NCBI GenBank assembly: GCA_902490055.1
Contig: CABUCP010000074.1
Location: 1 to 9,717, forward strand
Direction of reading: 5' to 3'
Length of the DNA stretch: 9,717 nucleotides
Source of the DNA: an uncultured Klebsiella sp.
GTDB taxonomy: Bacteria > Pseudomonadota > Gammaproteobacteria > Enterobacterales > Enterobacteriaceae
Position numbers and translations under genes: made by a program. The notes beneath the pieces were generated by a model. The model saw nothing but the letters and a program-made list of their open reading frames with translations. It did no database searches and had not been told where the DNA came from. Position 1 is the first letter of the stretch. Every line of letters begins with the position of its first letter. This document shows, in pieces, positions 1 to 6,369 of this stretch.

Positions 1-1
1 A

Positions 2-1528
2 TCATTATGGGACGAAGTATGCCATATGCCCGTCGGCGGGGTATGGTGGCTCAATGTCGACCGCTATGCCGACGCCGTAAGCCTGCTCAATCAAACGCTG
101 GAATCCCAGACCAAAGACAGCAAAATCGCCACCGTGGTGATGGGTAAGAAACCCAATGAAGTCATATCATTAAAAAAAGATAGCGGCCCTGACAACATCG
201 TATTACTGACCATGCCCGATCGCCCGGAAGGCCTCCATGAGATGCATCGCGACATACTTTGCTCGATGGAACCTGGCAATTATTTATTTATTCTGCTATG
301 TGCGGAAAACGCCTGGCAAAATATAAAAACCGAAGAATTGTGCCGTTGGGTAGATAAATCCAATAAATGGACCAAATACCATAACTGTTCTCTTATGATT
401 CTTAATTCTGGCAATGATACGGACAAACAACTATCCCCACTTTTACGCCAATATCGCGCCCTTTCCGGGTTGGCAAGCATTCGTTATCAGGGCGATAGTC
501 ATCTATTTGATATCGCCTGGTGGGGCAGTGAGAAAGGTATTAGCGCGCAGCAACAGCTGGTTATTTTACAAGATGAGAACGGCTGGCGACTGGCGCAAGA
601 TGAAGAGGCCGTCGTCCAGCCGCGCAGCGACGAGAAAATCGTGCTCAGTAATTTGCGCGTGCTGGAAGGCGCCCCGGCGCTTTCCGAATACTGGACATTA
701 TTCGAAACCAACGATGCGGTCTTCGAAGCAGGCCGCACCGCACAGGCCGCTACGCTGCTCTTTTCCATCACCCAGAATGAGCAAATAGAACAGCTTGGCC
801 GCTATATCCATACCTTGCGCCGCCAGCGCGGCAGCGCCTTAAAAATCGTGGTGCGCGAACAAACGCCAAGCCTGCGCGCCACCGATGAACGCCTGCTGTT
901 AAGCTGCGGCGCGAATATGGTCATCCCCAGCAGCGCCGGACTTTCGCGCTGCCTTACGCTAATTGAAAGCGTGCAAAAACAGAAATTTACTCGTCACGTT
1001 CCAGAAGATTTCAACACGCTGCTGACCTGGAGCAGGCCGCTAAAACTCCGCGGTTATCAAAAATGGGACGCGTTCTGCGAAGCGGTCAGTAACATCATGG
1101 CCAACACGCTGCTGCCATCGGATAGCAAAGGGGTCATGGTGGCGCTGCGACCAGCGCCGGGACTGCGCGTCGAACAAGCATTAACGCTGTGTCGGCCGAA
1201 CCGTATGGGCGATATCGTCACCATCGGCAATAACAGAATTGTGCTGTTTCTGTCGTTCTGCCGCGTAAACGATCTGGATACCGCATTAAATCATATCTTC
1301 CCTTTACCGACCGGAGACATCTTCTCTAACCGTATGATTTGGTTCGAAGACAAGCAAATTTCTGCAGAAATCCTGCTGATGCGCGGCATCTCTCCGGATA
1401 ACTGGAATACGCCGCTGCCAATTACGGTAGGTAAAAACGAAGCGCTCAACGTTGAGCACGATGGGCGCCAGTGGCGGCGAATACCGGAACCCTTCCGCCT
1501 CTCCAGCGATGGGGAGTCGGCATCATGA
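2..1528 (+). CDS. bcsE: BcsE, c-di-GMP-binding regulator of cellulose synthesis (5' end outside window)
   Basis: BcsE binds c-di-GMP in the cytoplasm and helps assemble and activate the Bcs cellulose secretion complex. The reading frame is open from base 2: the codons before the Met at base 26 read SLWDEVCH, which matches the SLWDELRH that precedes an internal Met in E. coli BcsE as I recall it. The true start is therefore left of the window, and the Met at 26 is not the N terminus. Counting from that Met, residues 1 to about 215 are the degenerate NTPase-like module, followed by REC-like and degenerate GGDEF modules. Two RxxD c-di-GMP contact motifs are visible, RATD at 284-287 and RMGD at 393-396, matching the known I-site arrangement of the family. 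Some 18 residues appear to be missing. The stop overlaps the bcsF start (ATGA). The N-terminal coding part is AT-rich (about 38% GC over 241-420 against about 59% over 1021-1200). Confidence 0.96.
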   Translation, partial: SLWDEVCHMPVGGVWWLNVDRYADAVSLLNQTLESQTKDSKIATVVMGKKPNEVISLKKDSGPDNIVLLTMPDRPEGLHEMHRDILCSMEPGNYLFILLCAENAWQNIKTEELCRWVDKSNKWTKYHNCSLMILNSGNDTDKQLSPLLRQYRALSGLASIRYQGDSHLFDIAWWGSEKGISAQQQLVILQDENGWRLAQDEEAVVQPRSDEKIVLSNLRVLEGAPALSEYWTLFETNDAVFEAGRTAQAATLLFSITQNEQIEQLGRYIHTLRRQRGSALKIVVREQTPSLRATDERLLLSCGANMVIPSSAGLSRCLTLIESVQKQKFTRHVPEDFNTLLTWSRPLKLRGYQKWDAFCEAVSNIMANTLLPSDSKGVMVALRPAPGLRVEQALTLCRPNRMGDIVTIGNNRIVLFLSFCRVNDLDTALNHIFPLPTGDIFSNRMIWFEDKQISAEILLMRGISPDNWNTPLPITVGKNEALNVEHDGRQWRRIPEPFRLSSDGESAS

Positions 1529-1722
1529 TGTCTATCGCTGATATCATTCAGCTCATCGTACTATGCGCCCTGCTGTTTTTCCCGCTGGGATACCTGACGC
1601 GCCATTATCAACGCCGTATTCGCACCACGCTACGTTTGATGTTCTTTAAACCCCGTTACGTGAAACCGGCAGGCATTTTGCGCCGGGATAGCGCGACCAG
1701 GCAGGGCAAATCCAAAAAATGA
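1525..1722 (+). CDS. bcsF: BcsF, small membrane anchor for BcsE
   Basis: This is a 65-residue inner-membrane peptide. In E. coli, BcsF recruits BcsE to the membrane and is needed for cellulose modification by BcsG. One hydrophobic helix spans about residues 4-24 ([20 protein letters not shown]). A basic cytoplasmic tail follows, with the conserved [12 protein letters not shown] and LRR stretches and a Lys-rich end. The frame could be extended upstream to an ATG at 1471. I chose the ATG at 1525 because it gives the MM-S-I-x-DII start of the family, has GGGGAG 8 bases upstream at 1511-1516, and overlaps the bcsE stop by four bases, as is usual for this translationally coupled pair. The alternative ATG at 1528 would drop only one residue. 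The stop overlaps the bcsG start in the same ATGA manner. Confidence 0.94.
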   Translation: MMSIADIIQLIVLCALLFFPLGYLTRHYQRRIRTTLRLMFFKPRYVKPAGILRRDSATRQGKSKK

Positions 1723-3401
1723 GCAAAACAAAATCTACCGCTACGCCGCTCCCGCTATGGCAGTACTGGCGCGGCCTGTCAGGATGGAACTTTTACTTCC
1801 TCGTGAAGTTTGCCCTGCTGTGGGCGGGGTATCTTAACTTCCACCCGATGCTCAACCTGGTGTTTCTCGCATTTCTGCTGGTGCCAATCCCTAGCGAAAA
1901 GCTGCACCGGATACGCCACTGGATAGCCATACCGCTCGGTTTTGCCCTCTTCTGGCACGATACCTGGCTGCCCGGCCCGGAAAGCATCATGAGCCAGGGC
2001 TCGCAGATTGCCGGCTTCAGCGCCGATTACGTCTGGGATCTGGTCACCCGCTTTATTAACTGGAATATGGTTGGCGCCTTCCTTGTCATGCTGGTGCTGT
2101 GGTTGTTTATCAGCCAGTGGCTGCGCGTCACGGTCTTTGTTTCGGCGATGATGGTGTGGCTGGTTGTTAGCCCGCTGCTGCCTTCCTTTACTCTGTGGCC
2201 AGCCGGACAGCCGACCACGGCGGCGGCCACTCCTGCCGCAGCAACCGGCGGTGCCGCCACCGCCACGACGGCATCTGCCAGCGCGACGGCCAGCGGCGAT
2301 ATTCCCGCGCAAACCGAACCGCCAACCTCAGCCAACCTAAGCAACTGGCTCAAGACTTTCTACGCCTCAGAACAGAAAAGAAAAACGCCATTCCCCGACC
2401 AGCTACCTGCCGACGCGCAGCCGTTCGATCTGCTGGTGATCAATATCTGCTCGCTCTCCTGGTCAGACATTGATGCCGCCGGGCTGATGGATCATCCGCT
2501 GTGGAAGCATTTCGATATCGTCTTCAAAAACTTTAACTCTGCGACCTCTTACAGCGGCCCGGCGGCGGTGCGACTGCTGCGTGCCAGCTGCGGCCAGCTG
2601 TCACATACCAACCTTTATCAGCCTTCGGGTAACGAGTGCTACCTGTTCGAAAACCTGGCCAGGTTAGGCTTTACCCAGCAGTTGATGCTGGGACACAACG
2701 GCGTGTTTGGCGACTTCCTGAAAGAAGTCCGTTCGCTCGGCGGCATGCAGAGCCCATTGATGGATCAGACTGGCTTACCGGTTATCCTGCAGGGCTTCGA
2801 CGGCTCTCCGGTCTATGACGATCGGGCGACACTCGATCGCTGGCAGCAAACCACCGAGAAGCTCAATACGCCGCGGACCGCGACCTTCTACAACACGTTA
2901 CCGCTACACGATGGCAACCATTATCCAGGTCAAAGCAAAACGGCCGACTATAAGGCCCGCGCGCAGAAATTCTTCGACGAGCTGGACGCATTCTTTACCG
3001 AGCTGGAAAAATCGGGCCGTAAAGTCATGGTCGTCGTCGTCCCGGAACACGGCGGCGCGCTCAAGGGCGATAAGATGCAGGTTTCCGGCCTGCGCGATAT
3101 CCCAAGCCCTTCAATCACTAACGTTCCGGCCGCAGTGAAATTCTTTGGCATGAAAGCCCCGCATCAGGGCGCCGCGGTAGAAATCGATCAACCTTCCAGC
3201 TATCTCGCGATTTCGGAACTGGTGGTGCGCGCGCTGGACGGCAAAATGTTCACCGAAGACAACGTCAACTGGCAACAGTACACTGCCGGTCTGCCGCAAA
3301 CCGCCGCGGTATCGGAGAACTCCAACGCGATTGTCATTCAGTATCAAGGCAAACCCTATGTGCAGCTTAACGGCGGCAGTTGGGTGCCGTATCCGCAGTA
3401 A
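1719..3401 (+). CDS. bcsG: BcsG, cellulose phosphoethanolamine transferase
   Basis: BcsG is an inner-membrane enzyme whose periplasmic domain transfers phosphoethanolamine from phosphatidylethanolamine to glucose units of cellulose. It has 560 residues, the normal family length. The N-terminal third (about residues 25-157) is a bundle of hydrophobic helices. Residues about 163-205 are a low-complexity Ala/Thr-rich linker. The rest is an alkaline-phosphatase-fold catalytic domain. Residues expected for zinc binding and catalysis are present: Cys244 in INICSLSW, nucleophile Ser279 in [11 protein letters not shown], His397 in LHDGNH, and Glu443-His444 in VPEHGG. These line up one position beyond E. 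coli Cys243, Ser278, His396, Glu442 and His443. The start is the ATG overlapping the bcsF stop; the ribosome site is weak (AGGGCA), so translation probably depends on coupling. The stop codon is followed six bases later by the toxin terminator of the first ldr copy, on the opposite strand. Confidence 0.97.
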   Translation: MSKTKSTATPLPLWQYWRGLSGWNFYFLVKFALLWAGYLNFHPMLNLVFLAFLLVPIPSEKLHRIRHWIAIPLGFALFWHDTWLPGPESIMSQGSQIAGFSADYVWDLVTRFINWNMVGAFLVMLVLWLFISQWLRVTVFVSAMMVWLVVSPLLPSFTLWPAGQPTTAAATPAAATGGAATATTASASATASGDIPAQTEPPTSANLSNWLKTFYASEQKRKTPFPDQLPADAQPFDLLVINICSLSWSDIDAAGLMDHPLWKHFDIVFKNFNSATSYSGPAAVRLLRASCGQLSHTNLYQPSGNECYLFENLARLGFTQQLMLGHNGVFGDFLKEVRSLGGMQSPLMDQTGLPVILQGFDGSPVYDDRATLDRWQQTTEKLNTPRTATFYNTLPLHDGNHYPGQSKTADYKARAQKFFDELDAFFTELEKSGRKVMVVVVPEHGGALKGDKMQVSGLRDIPSPSITNVPAAVKFFGMKAPHQGAAVEIDQPSSYLAISELVVRALDGKMFTEDNVNWQQYTAGLPQTAAVSENSNAIVIQYQGKPYVQLNGGSWVPYPQ

Positions 3402-3406
3402 AGACG

Positions 3407-3436
3407 AAAAAGGCCGCAGAAGAGTTCCTGCGGCCT
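3407..3436 (-). terminator. Rho-independent terminator of ldr copy 1
   Basis: Read on the minus strand, a 9-bp GC-rich stem (AGGCCGCAG with CTGCGGCCT, arms 3428-3436 and 3411-3419) encloses an 8-base loop and runs straight into five T residues. It lies 48 bases past the ldr stop codon. On the plus strand the hairpin is not followed by a T run, so it should end ldr transcripts rather than bcsG transcripts. Confidence 0.88.
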
Positions 3437-3483
3437 GTTCGGGCGCAAATTGCCAACGCAGCAGACTCACGCCCGCCGGTCCG

Positions 3484-3591
3484 TTACTTCTGGTTATGCA
3501 TCCAGCTGACGATAATGCTGACCACGATGCCAGCAATTATCGGCGCCGCCAGATCGTCCCACAAGATCAAACCTAACTGTGTGAGCGTCAT
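3484..3591 (-). CDS. ldrD: Ldr-family type I toxin peptide, copy 1
   Basis: This 35-residue hydrophobic peptide, MTLTQLGLILWDDLAAPIIA followed by GIVVSIIVSWMHNQK, is a close match to E. coli LdrD in length and pattern: the T-x-x-x-LG start, W-x-DLAAP-x-IAGI core, SxIV-x-W helix end and a polar tail ending in Lys. By my recollection of the E. coli sequence, about 19 of 35 residues are identical. Ldr peptides are inner-membrane toxins whose overproduction disturbs the membrane and stops growth; residues about 14-31 would be the membrane helix. The tail (HNQK) is less basic than NKRK in E. coli. A weak AGGCGG ribosome site ends 4 bases before the ATG. Position next to bcsG is that of E. coli ldrD. 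No convincing promoter is seen; a GATAAA element at 3802-3807 (minus) is a weak candidate -10 and would give an mRNA of about 390 nt, near the size I recall for ldrD. Confidence 0.9.
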   Translation of the reverse strand: MTLTQLGLILWDDLAAPIIAGIVVSIIVSWMHNQK

Positions 3592-3604
3592 AGAGCCGCC
3601 TGTA

Positions 3605-3633
3605 TTGCAATGGCAACCGTTCGCGGCTATCTT
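3605..3633 (+). promoter_or_regulatory. Promoter of rdl antisense RNA, copy 1
   Basis: A sigma70-like promoter: TTGCAA (3605-3610), a 17-base spacer and TATCTT (3628-3633). It points into the ldr leader and predicts a transcript starting near 3640. It is fully conserved in the second copy. It overlaps the ldr leader only a few bases upstream of the ldr ribosome site, so the two genes are closely interleaved. Confidence 0.75.
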
Positions 3634-3639
3634 TAACTT

Positions 3640-3709
3640 GTCTGGAGTTGTCGATAGCCCTCGTTCAGTTGCCCGGTTAACACCAGCAACGTACGAGGGT
3701 TTTCTCTTT
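3640..3709 (+). ncRNA. rdlD: Rdl-type antisense RNA, copy 1 (antitoxin of ldr)
   Basis: The predicted RNA is about 65-70 nt and runs opposite to ldr, complementary to the ldr mRNA leader from about 49 to 118 bases upstream of the toxin start codon. It therefore pairs with the leader, not with the ribosome site or ORF. Support: the TTGCAA-17-TATCTT promoter just upstream, and an intrinsic terminator made by CCCTCGT (3658-3664) and ACGAGGG (3693-3699), extended inside by GTTGC/GCAAC (3668-3672 and 3686-3690), followed by TTTTCTCTTT. Size, orientation and position fit E. coli RdlD, which represses ldrD translation. The 5' end is an estimate from the -10 box. The sequence is identical in copy 2, so each RNA should be able to act on both toxin mRNAs. 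Confidence 0.82.
3658..3709 (+). terminator. Terminator hairpin of rdl, copy 1
   Basis: The outer stem is CCCTCGT/ACGAGGG (7 bp) and the inner stem GTTGC/GCAAC (5 bp), around a 13-base loop, then TTTTCTCTTT. In the opposite orientation the same hairpin would form in the ldr mRNA leader, giving matching loops for kissing between toxin mRNA and antisense RNA. This is also the first terminator with a T run met by transcription coming out of bcsG. Confidence 0.8.
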
Positions 3710-3730
3710 CCAGCAACCTATCTATGCCGC

Positions 3731-3783
3731 CGGGGTTCAAGCCCCCGCAACATTGCGCCTCACCGGGCAAGCCCGGCTTGGCG
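3731..3783 (-). other. Structured 5' leader of ldr mRNA, copy 1
   Basis: On the minus strand two stable hairpins lie far upstream of the toxin ORF. One has a CCGGG/CCCGG stem (3763-3767 with 3772-3776) closed by a CUUG tetraloop, with a further CGCC/GGCG stem outside a symmetric internal loop (3756-3759 with 3780-3783). The other is CGGGG/CCCCG (3731-3735 with 3743-3747) with a 7-base loop. Leaders like this in type I toxin mRNAs often control ribosome access; that function is inferred here. Confidence 0.5.
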
Positions 3784-3881
3784 TCGGTTCTACTGCTCCG
3801 ATTTATCGCCTTCATCACGCCGTTATTTGATTTGCGAAGCATATTCCAGCAATCAGCCACATTCTGCCGTCAATCAATACG

Positions 3882-3911
3882 AAAAAGGCCGCAGAAGAGT
3901 TCCTGCGGCCT
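3882..3911 (-). terminator. Rho-independent terminator of ldr copy 2
   Basis: Identical to the copy 1 terminator: a 9-bp GC-rich stem, 8-base loop and T5 run on the minus strand. It separates the two toxin genes and is also the first strong minus-strand terminator downstream of dppF. Confidence 0.88.
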
Positions 3912-3958
3912 GTTCGGGCGCAAATTGCCAACGCAGCAGACTCACGCCCGCCGGTCCG

Positions 3959-4066
3959 TTACTTCTGGTTATGCATCCAGCTGACGATAATGCTGACCAC
4001 GATGCCAGCAATTATCGGCGCCGCCAGATCGTCCCACAAGATCAAACCTAACTGTGTGAGCGTCAT
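3959..4066 (-). CDS. ldrD: Ldr-family type I toxin peptide, copy 2
   Basis: This second copy is identical in nucleotide and peptide sequence to the ORF at 3484-3591 (35 residues, W11, DLAAP at 13-17, membrane helix about 14-31, C-terminal HNQK), with the same AGGCGG ribosome site and terminator. Both copies are intact, so neither shows decay. Because dppF lies upstream on the same strand without a clear terminator in between, this copy, unlike copy 1, could also receive transcripts from the dpp operon. Its upstream region differs from copy 1 by four bases within the repeat and completely beyond 4325, so the two copies may be transcribed at different levels even though their products are the same. 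Confidence 0.9.
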   Translation of the reverse strand: MTLTQLGLILWDDLAAPIIAGIVVSIIVSWMHNQK

Positions 4067-4079
4067 AGAGCCGCCTGTA

Positions 4080-4108
4080 TTGCAATGGCAACCGTTCGCG
4101 GCTATCTT
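4080..4108 (+). promoter_or_regulatory. Promoter of rdl antisense RNA, copy 2
   Basis: TTGCAA (4080-4085), a 17-base spacer and TATCTT (4103-4108), identical to copy 1. The predicted start is near 4115. Confidence 0.75.
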
Positions 4109-4114
4109 TAACTT

Positions 4115-4184
4115 GTCTGGAGTTGTCGATAGCCCTCGTTCAGTTGCCCGGTTAACACCAGCAACGTACGAGGGTTTTCTCTTT
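4115..4184 (+). ncRNA. rdlD: Rdl-type antisense RNA, copy 2 (antitoxin of ldr)
   Basis: This is identical in sequence, promoter and terminator to the RNA at 3640-3709. It is complementary to the leader of the second ldr mRNA and, because the leaders are identical in this stretch, to the first one as well. Two identical antisense genes would keep the antitoxin dose in step with the doubled toxin genes. Confidence 0.82.
4133..4184 (+). terminator. Terminator hairpin of rdl, copy 2
   Basis: Same two-step stem as copy 1 (CCCTCGT/ACGAGGG with inner GTTGC/GCAAC) followed by TTTTCTCTTT on the plus strand. Confidence 0.8.
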
Positions 4185-4205
4185 CCAGCAACCTATCTAT
4201 GCCGC

Positions 4206-4258
4206 CGGGGTTCAAGCCCCCGCAACATTGCGCCTCACCGGGCGAGCCCGGCTTGGCG
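4206..4258 (-). other. Structured 5' leader of ldr mRNA, copy 2
   Basis: Same hairpins as in copy 1, except that the A-to-G change at 4244 (plus strand) turns the CUUG tetraloop into CUCG. The stem bases are unchanged. Confidence 0.5.
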
Positions 4259-4365
4259 TCGATTCTACTGCCCCGATTTATCGCCTTCATCACGCCGTTA
4301 TTTGATTTGCGAAGCGTATTCCAGCCCTCGACGACAGACGTCAAAATGCGACATGCAATTTACCA

Positions 4366-5379
4366 TCAGGCGCGCGCTTTCTCCGGATTCTCATCCTGGT
4401 CAACGGCAAAGCAGGCCACCAGTTGGCCACCGTAATCCTTAAGCTGCGGCTGGAGTTGGGTACATGGGCCAAAGCGGCGGCGGCAACGCGCATTGAAGGC
4501 GCAACCCGGCGGTGGATTCAGCGGGCTCGGCAGTTCACCGGTTAGCTTGATTCGCTCGCGGCGATCGTCCGGGTTCAGCCGCGGCGTCGCCGACAACAGC
4601 GCCTGGGTATATGGATGACGCGGGTTATTAAAGATCTGGTCTTTGCTCCCCTTCTCCACGCAGCGGCCAAGATACATCACCATCACTTCATCGGCGATAT
4701 GCTCAACGACCGACAGGTCGTGGGAAATAAACACGTAGGAAAGACCCAGATCCTGCTGCAGATCCATCATCAGGTTTAGCACCTGCGCACGTACCGAGAC
4801 ATCGAGCGCGGAAACCGGCTCATCGGCAATCACCACGTCCGGATCCAGCATCAGGCCGCGGGCAATGGCGATACGCTGGCGCTGACCGCCGGAAAACATA
4901 TGCGGGTAGCGGTCGTAATGTTCGGTTTTTAACCCCACCTTCGCCATCATCGCCAGCGCCTTTTCACGCCGCTGCTCTTTGCTCAGACTGCTGTTAATCA
5001 ACAGCGGCTCTTCCAGAATCTGCCCCACTTTTTTACGCGGGTTCAGAGAACCATACGGATTCTGGAACACAATCTGGATTTTCTGCCGCCGCAGCTTTTG
5101 CGCCTGAGGATCGTGTTTCAGTAGATCCTGGCCCTGATAATAAAGCTCGCCGCCGGTCGGGATTTCAATCATCGTCAGCAGACGGCCCAGGGTCGATTTG
5201 CCACAGCCTGATTCACCGACCACGGCCAGCGTTTTGCCACGCTCAAGGGTGAAAGAGACGCCGTCCAGCGCTTTGACTAATCGCTCCGGGGCAAAAATCC
5301 CCTTCTTCACCGGGTAGTGTTTTTTCAGATCAATGGCCTGCAACAGCGGTTGTTGCGTGGCGGCCTTTTGCGTACTCAT
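4366..5379 (-). CDS. dppF: DppF, dipeptide ABC transporter ATPase
   Basis: DppF is one of two ATPases that power dipeptide (and heme/5-aminolevulinate) uptake through DppBC, acting on the cytoplasmic face of the inner membrane. It has 337 residues. ABC motifs are complete: Walker [10 protein letters not shown] at 55-63, Q-loop Gln106, signature FSGGQ at 162-166, Walker B VVIADE at 182-187 and switch His220. The C-terminal oligopeptide-transporter extension (about 245-330) contains HPYTQALL, the [13 protein letters not shown] stretch and four cysteines (293, 299, 306, 323), spaced as in family members reported to hold a 4Fe-4S cluster; cluster binding here is inferred. The start overlaps the dppD stop by four bases. 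The last residues, KARA, extend slightly past E. coli DppF as I recall it. No strong terminator follows before the second LDR unit. Confidence 0.97.
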   Translation of the reverse strand: MSTQKAATQQPLLQAIDLKKHYPVKKGIFAPERLVKALDGVSFTLERGKTLAVVGESGCGKSTLGRLLTMIEIPTGGELYYQGQDLLKHDPQAQKLRRQKIQIVFQNPYGSLNPRKKVGQILEEPLLINSSLSKEQRREKALAMMAKVGLKTEHYDRYPHMFSGGQRQRIAIARGLMLDPDVVIADEPVSALDVSVRAQVLNLMMDLQQDLGLSYVFISHDLSVVEHIADEVMVMYLGRCVEKGSKDQIFNNPRHPYTQALLSATPRLNPDDRRERIKLTGELPSPLNPPPGCAFNARCRRRFGPCTQLQPQLKDYGGQLVACFAVDQDENPEKARA

Positions 5380-6359
5380 AATCCAGGCCTCCCGGCATCA
5401 TCAAGTGGGTAATGACATTTAGACTGACGTCCGTCATTGAGATCGGCAAGCGCCGGCTCTTCGCTACGGCATTTATCCGTCGCATAGGGGCAGCGCGGGT
5501 TCAACAGGCAGCCGTTTGGACGGTCATATTTTCCAGGGACGACACCCGGTAACGACGCCAGACGCGCTTTGTCCTGGGCAAATTCCGGCAGCGCGCGTAA
5601 CAACGCCTGGGTATACGGGTGACGCGGCGCGCGGAAAATATCTTTCGCATCGCCGGTCTCAACCACCTGACCCGCATACATCACGATAATTTTATGCGCG
5701 GCTTCCGCCACCAGCGCCAGATCGTGGGTAATCAGCACCAGCGCCATATTCTCTTGCTGCTGCAGCTCCAACAACAGTTCGATAATCTGAGCCTGAATGG
5801 TCACGTCCAGCGCGGTAGTCGGTTCATCGGCAATCAGCAGTTTTGGCCGACAGGCAATCGCCATCGCAATCATCACGCGCTGGCTCATCCCGCCGGAAAG
5901 CTGGTGCGGATAGACATCAAGGCGCGAGGCCGGGTCGGGAATACCAACCAAATTCAGCAGGTCAATCGCCCGCTGACGGCGGGTTTTCTTATTCCCGCCC
6001 TGATGCACCTTAATCGCTTCCATGATCTGGTAGCCAACGGTGAAGCACGGATTAAGGCTGGTCATTGGATCCTGGAAGATCATCGCCACTTCCGCGCCAA
6101 CCAGCTGACGCCGCTCTTTTTCGGAAATTCGCTGCAGGTCGCGGCCGTTGAATTCCAGTTTTTCCGCCATCACCCGGCCGGGATAATCAATCAGCCCCAT
6201 AATCGCCAGCGAGCTCACCGACTTACCGGAACCTGATTCACCCACAATACCGACCACTTCACCCTGCTTCACGCTATAGCTGATGCGGTCCACGGCGCGA
6301 AACGGCGCGTTTTCATCGCCGAAATGCACCGATAATTTATCTACATTCAATAACGCCAT
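5376..6359 (-). CDS. dppD: DppD, dipeptide ABC transporter ATPase
   Basis: DppD is the partner ATPase of DppF; the two form a heterodimer under the DppBC permease. It has 327 residues, the usual length. Visible motifs are Walker A GESGSGKS at 40-47, Q-loop Gln96, signature LSGGM at 154-158, Walker B LLIADE at 174-179 and switch His212. The C-terminal oligopeptide-transporter extension has RHPYTQALL at 246-254 and four cysteines at 284, 290, 297 and 315, the same spacing type as in DppF. Signature and Walker residues of both ATPases look intact, so both sites could be active. The start lies 10 bases after the dppC stop, and an AGAGGT ribosome site can be read just upstream of the ATG. The stop overlaps dppF, which suggests coupled translation of the ATPase pair. 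Confidence 0.97.
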   Translation of the reverse strand: MALLNVDKLSVHFGDENAPFRAVDRISYSVKQGEVVGIVGESGSGKSVSSLAIMGLIDYPGRVMAEKLEFNGRDLQRISEKERRQLVGAEVAMIFQDPMTSLNPCFTVGYQIMEAIKVHQGGNKKTRRQRAIDLLNLVGIPDPASRLDVYPHQLSGGMSQRVMIAMAIACRPKLLIADEPTTALDVTIQAQIIELLLELQQQENMALVLITHDLALVAEAAHKIIVMYAGQVVETGDAKDIFRAPRHPYTQALLRALPEFAQDKARLASLPGVVPGKYDRPNGCLLNPRCPYATDKCRSEEPALADLNDGRQSKCHYPLDDAGRPGL

Positions 6360-6369
6360 CTCGAACCTC

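Larger units (their letters stand above)
3404..3850. repeat. LDR unit, copy 1 (447-bp direct repeat)
   Basis: This is the first of two direct repeats. It matches 3879-4325 at 443 of 447 positions with no gaps, at a constant offset of 475 bases. The four differences are at 3769, 3787, 3797 and 3841, all in the last 82 bases; the first 365 bases are identical. The unit contains a complete toxin/antitoxin gene pair: the minus-strand ldr ORF and its terminator, and the plus-strand rdl RNA. It begins two bases after the bcsG stop codon. 'LDR' (long direct repeat) is the E. coli name for this kind of unit. Confidence 0.97.
3879..4325. repeat. LDR unit, copy 2 (447-bp direct repeat)
   Basis: This is the second direct copy, separated from copy 1 by 28 unrelated bases (3851-3878). 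The similarity ends cleanly at 4325, leaving 40 bases before the dppF stop codon in which I see only weak short inverted repeats. Differences from copy 1 are G at 4244, A at 4262, C at 4272 and G at 4316. All four lie upstream of the rdl gene, on the side expected to hold the ldr promoter and mRNA 5' end. Confidence 0.97.

Noticed and set aside
1471..1524. Longer BcsF starting at 1471
   Set aside because: The extra 18 residues lie inside bcsE in another frame; the ATG at 1525 has a good ribosome site, overlaps the bcsE stop and gives the family N terminus.
1779..2353. 177- and 108-codon minus-strand open frames inside bcsG
   Set aside because: They are shadows of the GC-rich bcsG frame, especially its Ala/Thr linker; the composition is Arg/Gly/Ala-rich and there is no recognisable domain.
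3633..3860. 75-codon minus-strand open frame upstream of ldr copy 1 (78-codon counterpart at 4108-4344) as a leader peptide
   Set aside because: Its start codons lie upstream of the most likely ldr mRNA start and the N termini differ between copies. The shared part covers the structured leader and rdl, so it is more likely non-coding, though a leader peptide is not fully excluded.
3380..4051. 223-codon plus-strand open frame running from the end of bcsG through both repeats
   Set aside because: It is made of repeat sequence antisense to ldr. Because the 475-base period is not a multiple of three, the second copy is read in another frame, and the product has no recognisable family features.
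3404..4325. CRISPR array, insertion sequence or attachment-site pair
   Set aside because: There are only two copies, each 447 bp, with internal toxin/antisense genes. There is no transposase, no terminal inverted repeats and no short-repeat/spacer pattern.
4326..4365. Possible dppF terminator (GACG/CGTC and TGC/GCA short inverted repeats)
   Set aside because: The stems are only 3-4 bp; the TTTT after the TGC/GCA pair does not rescue such a weak stem.
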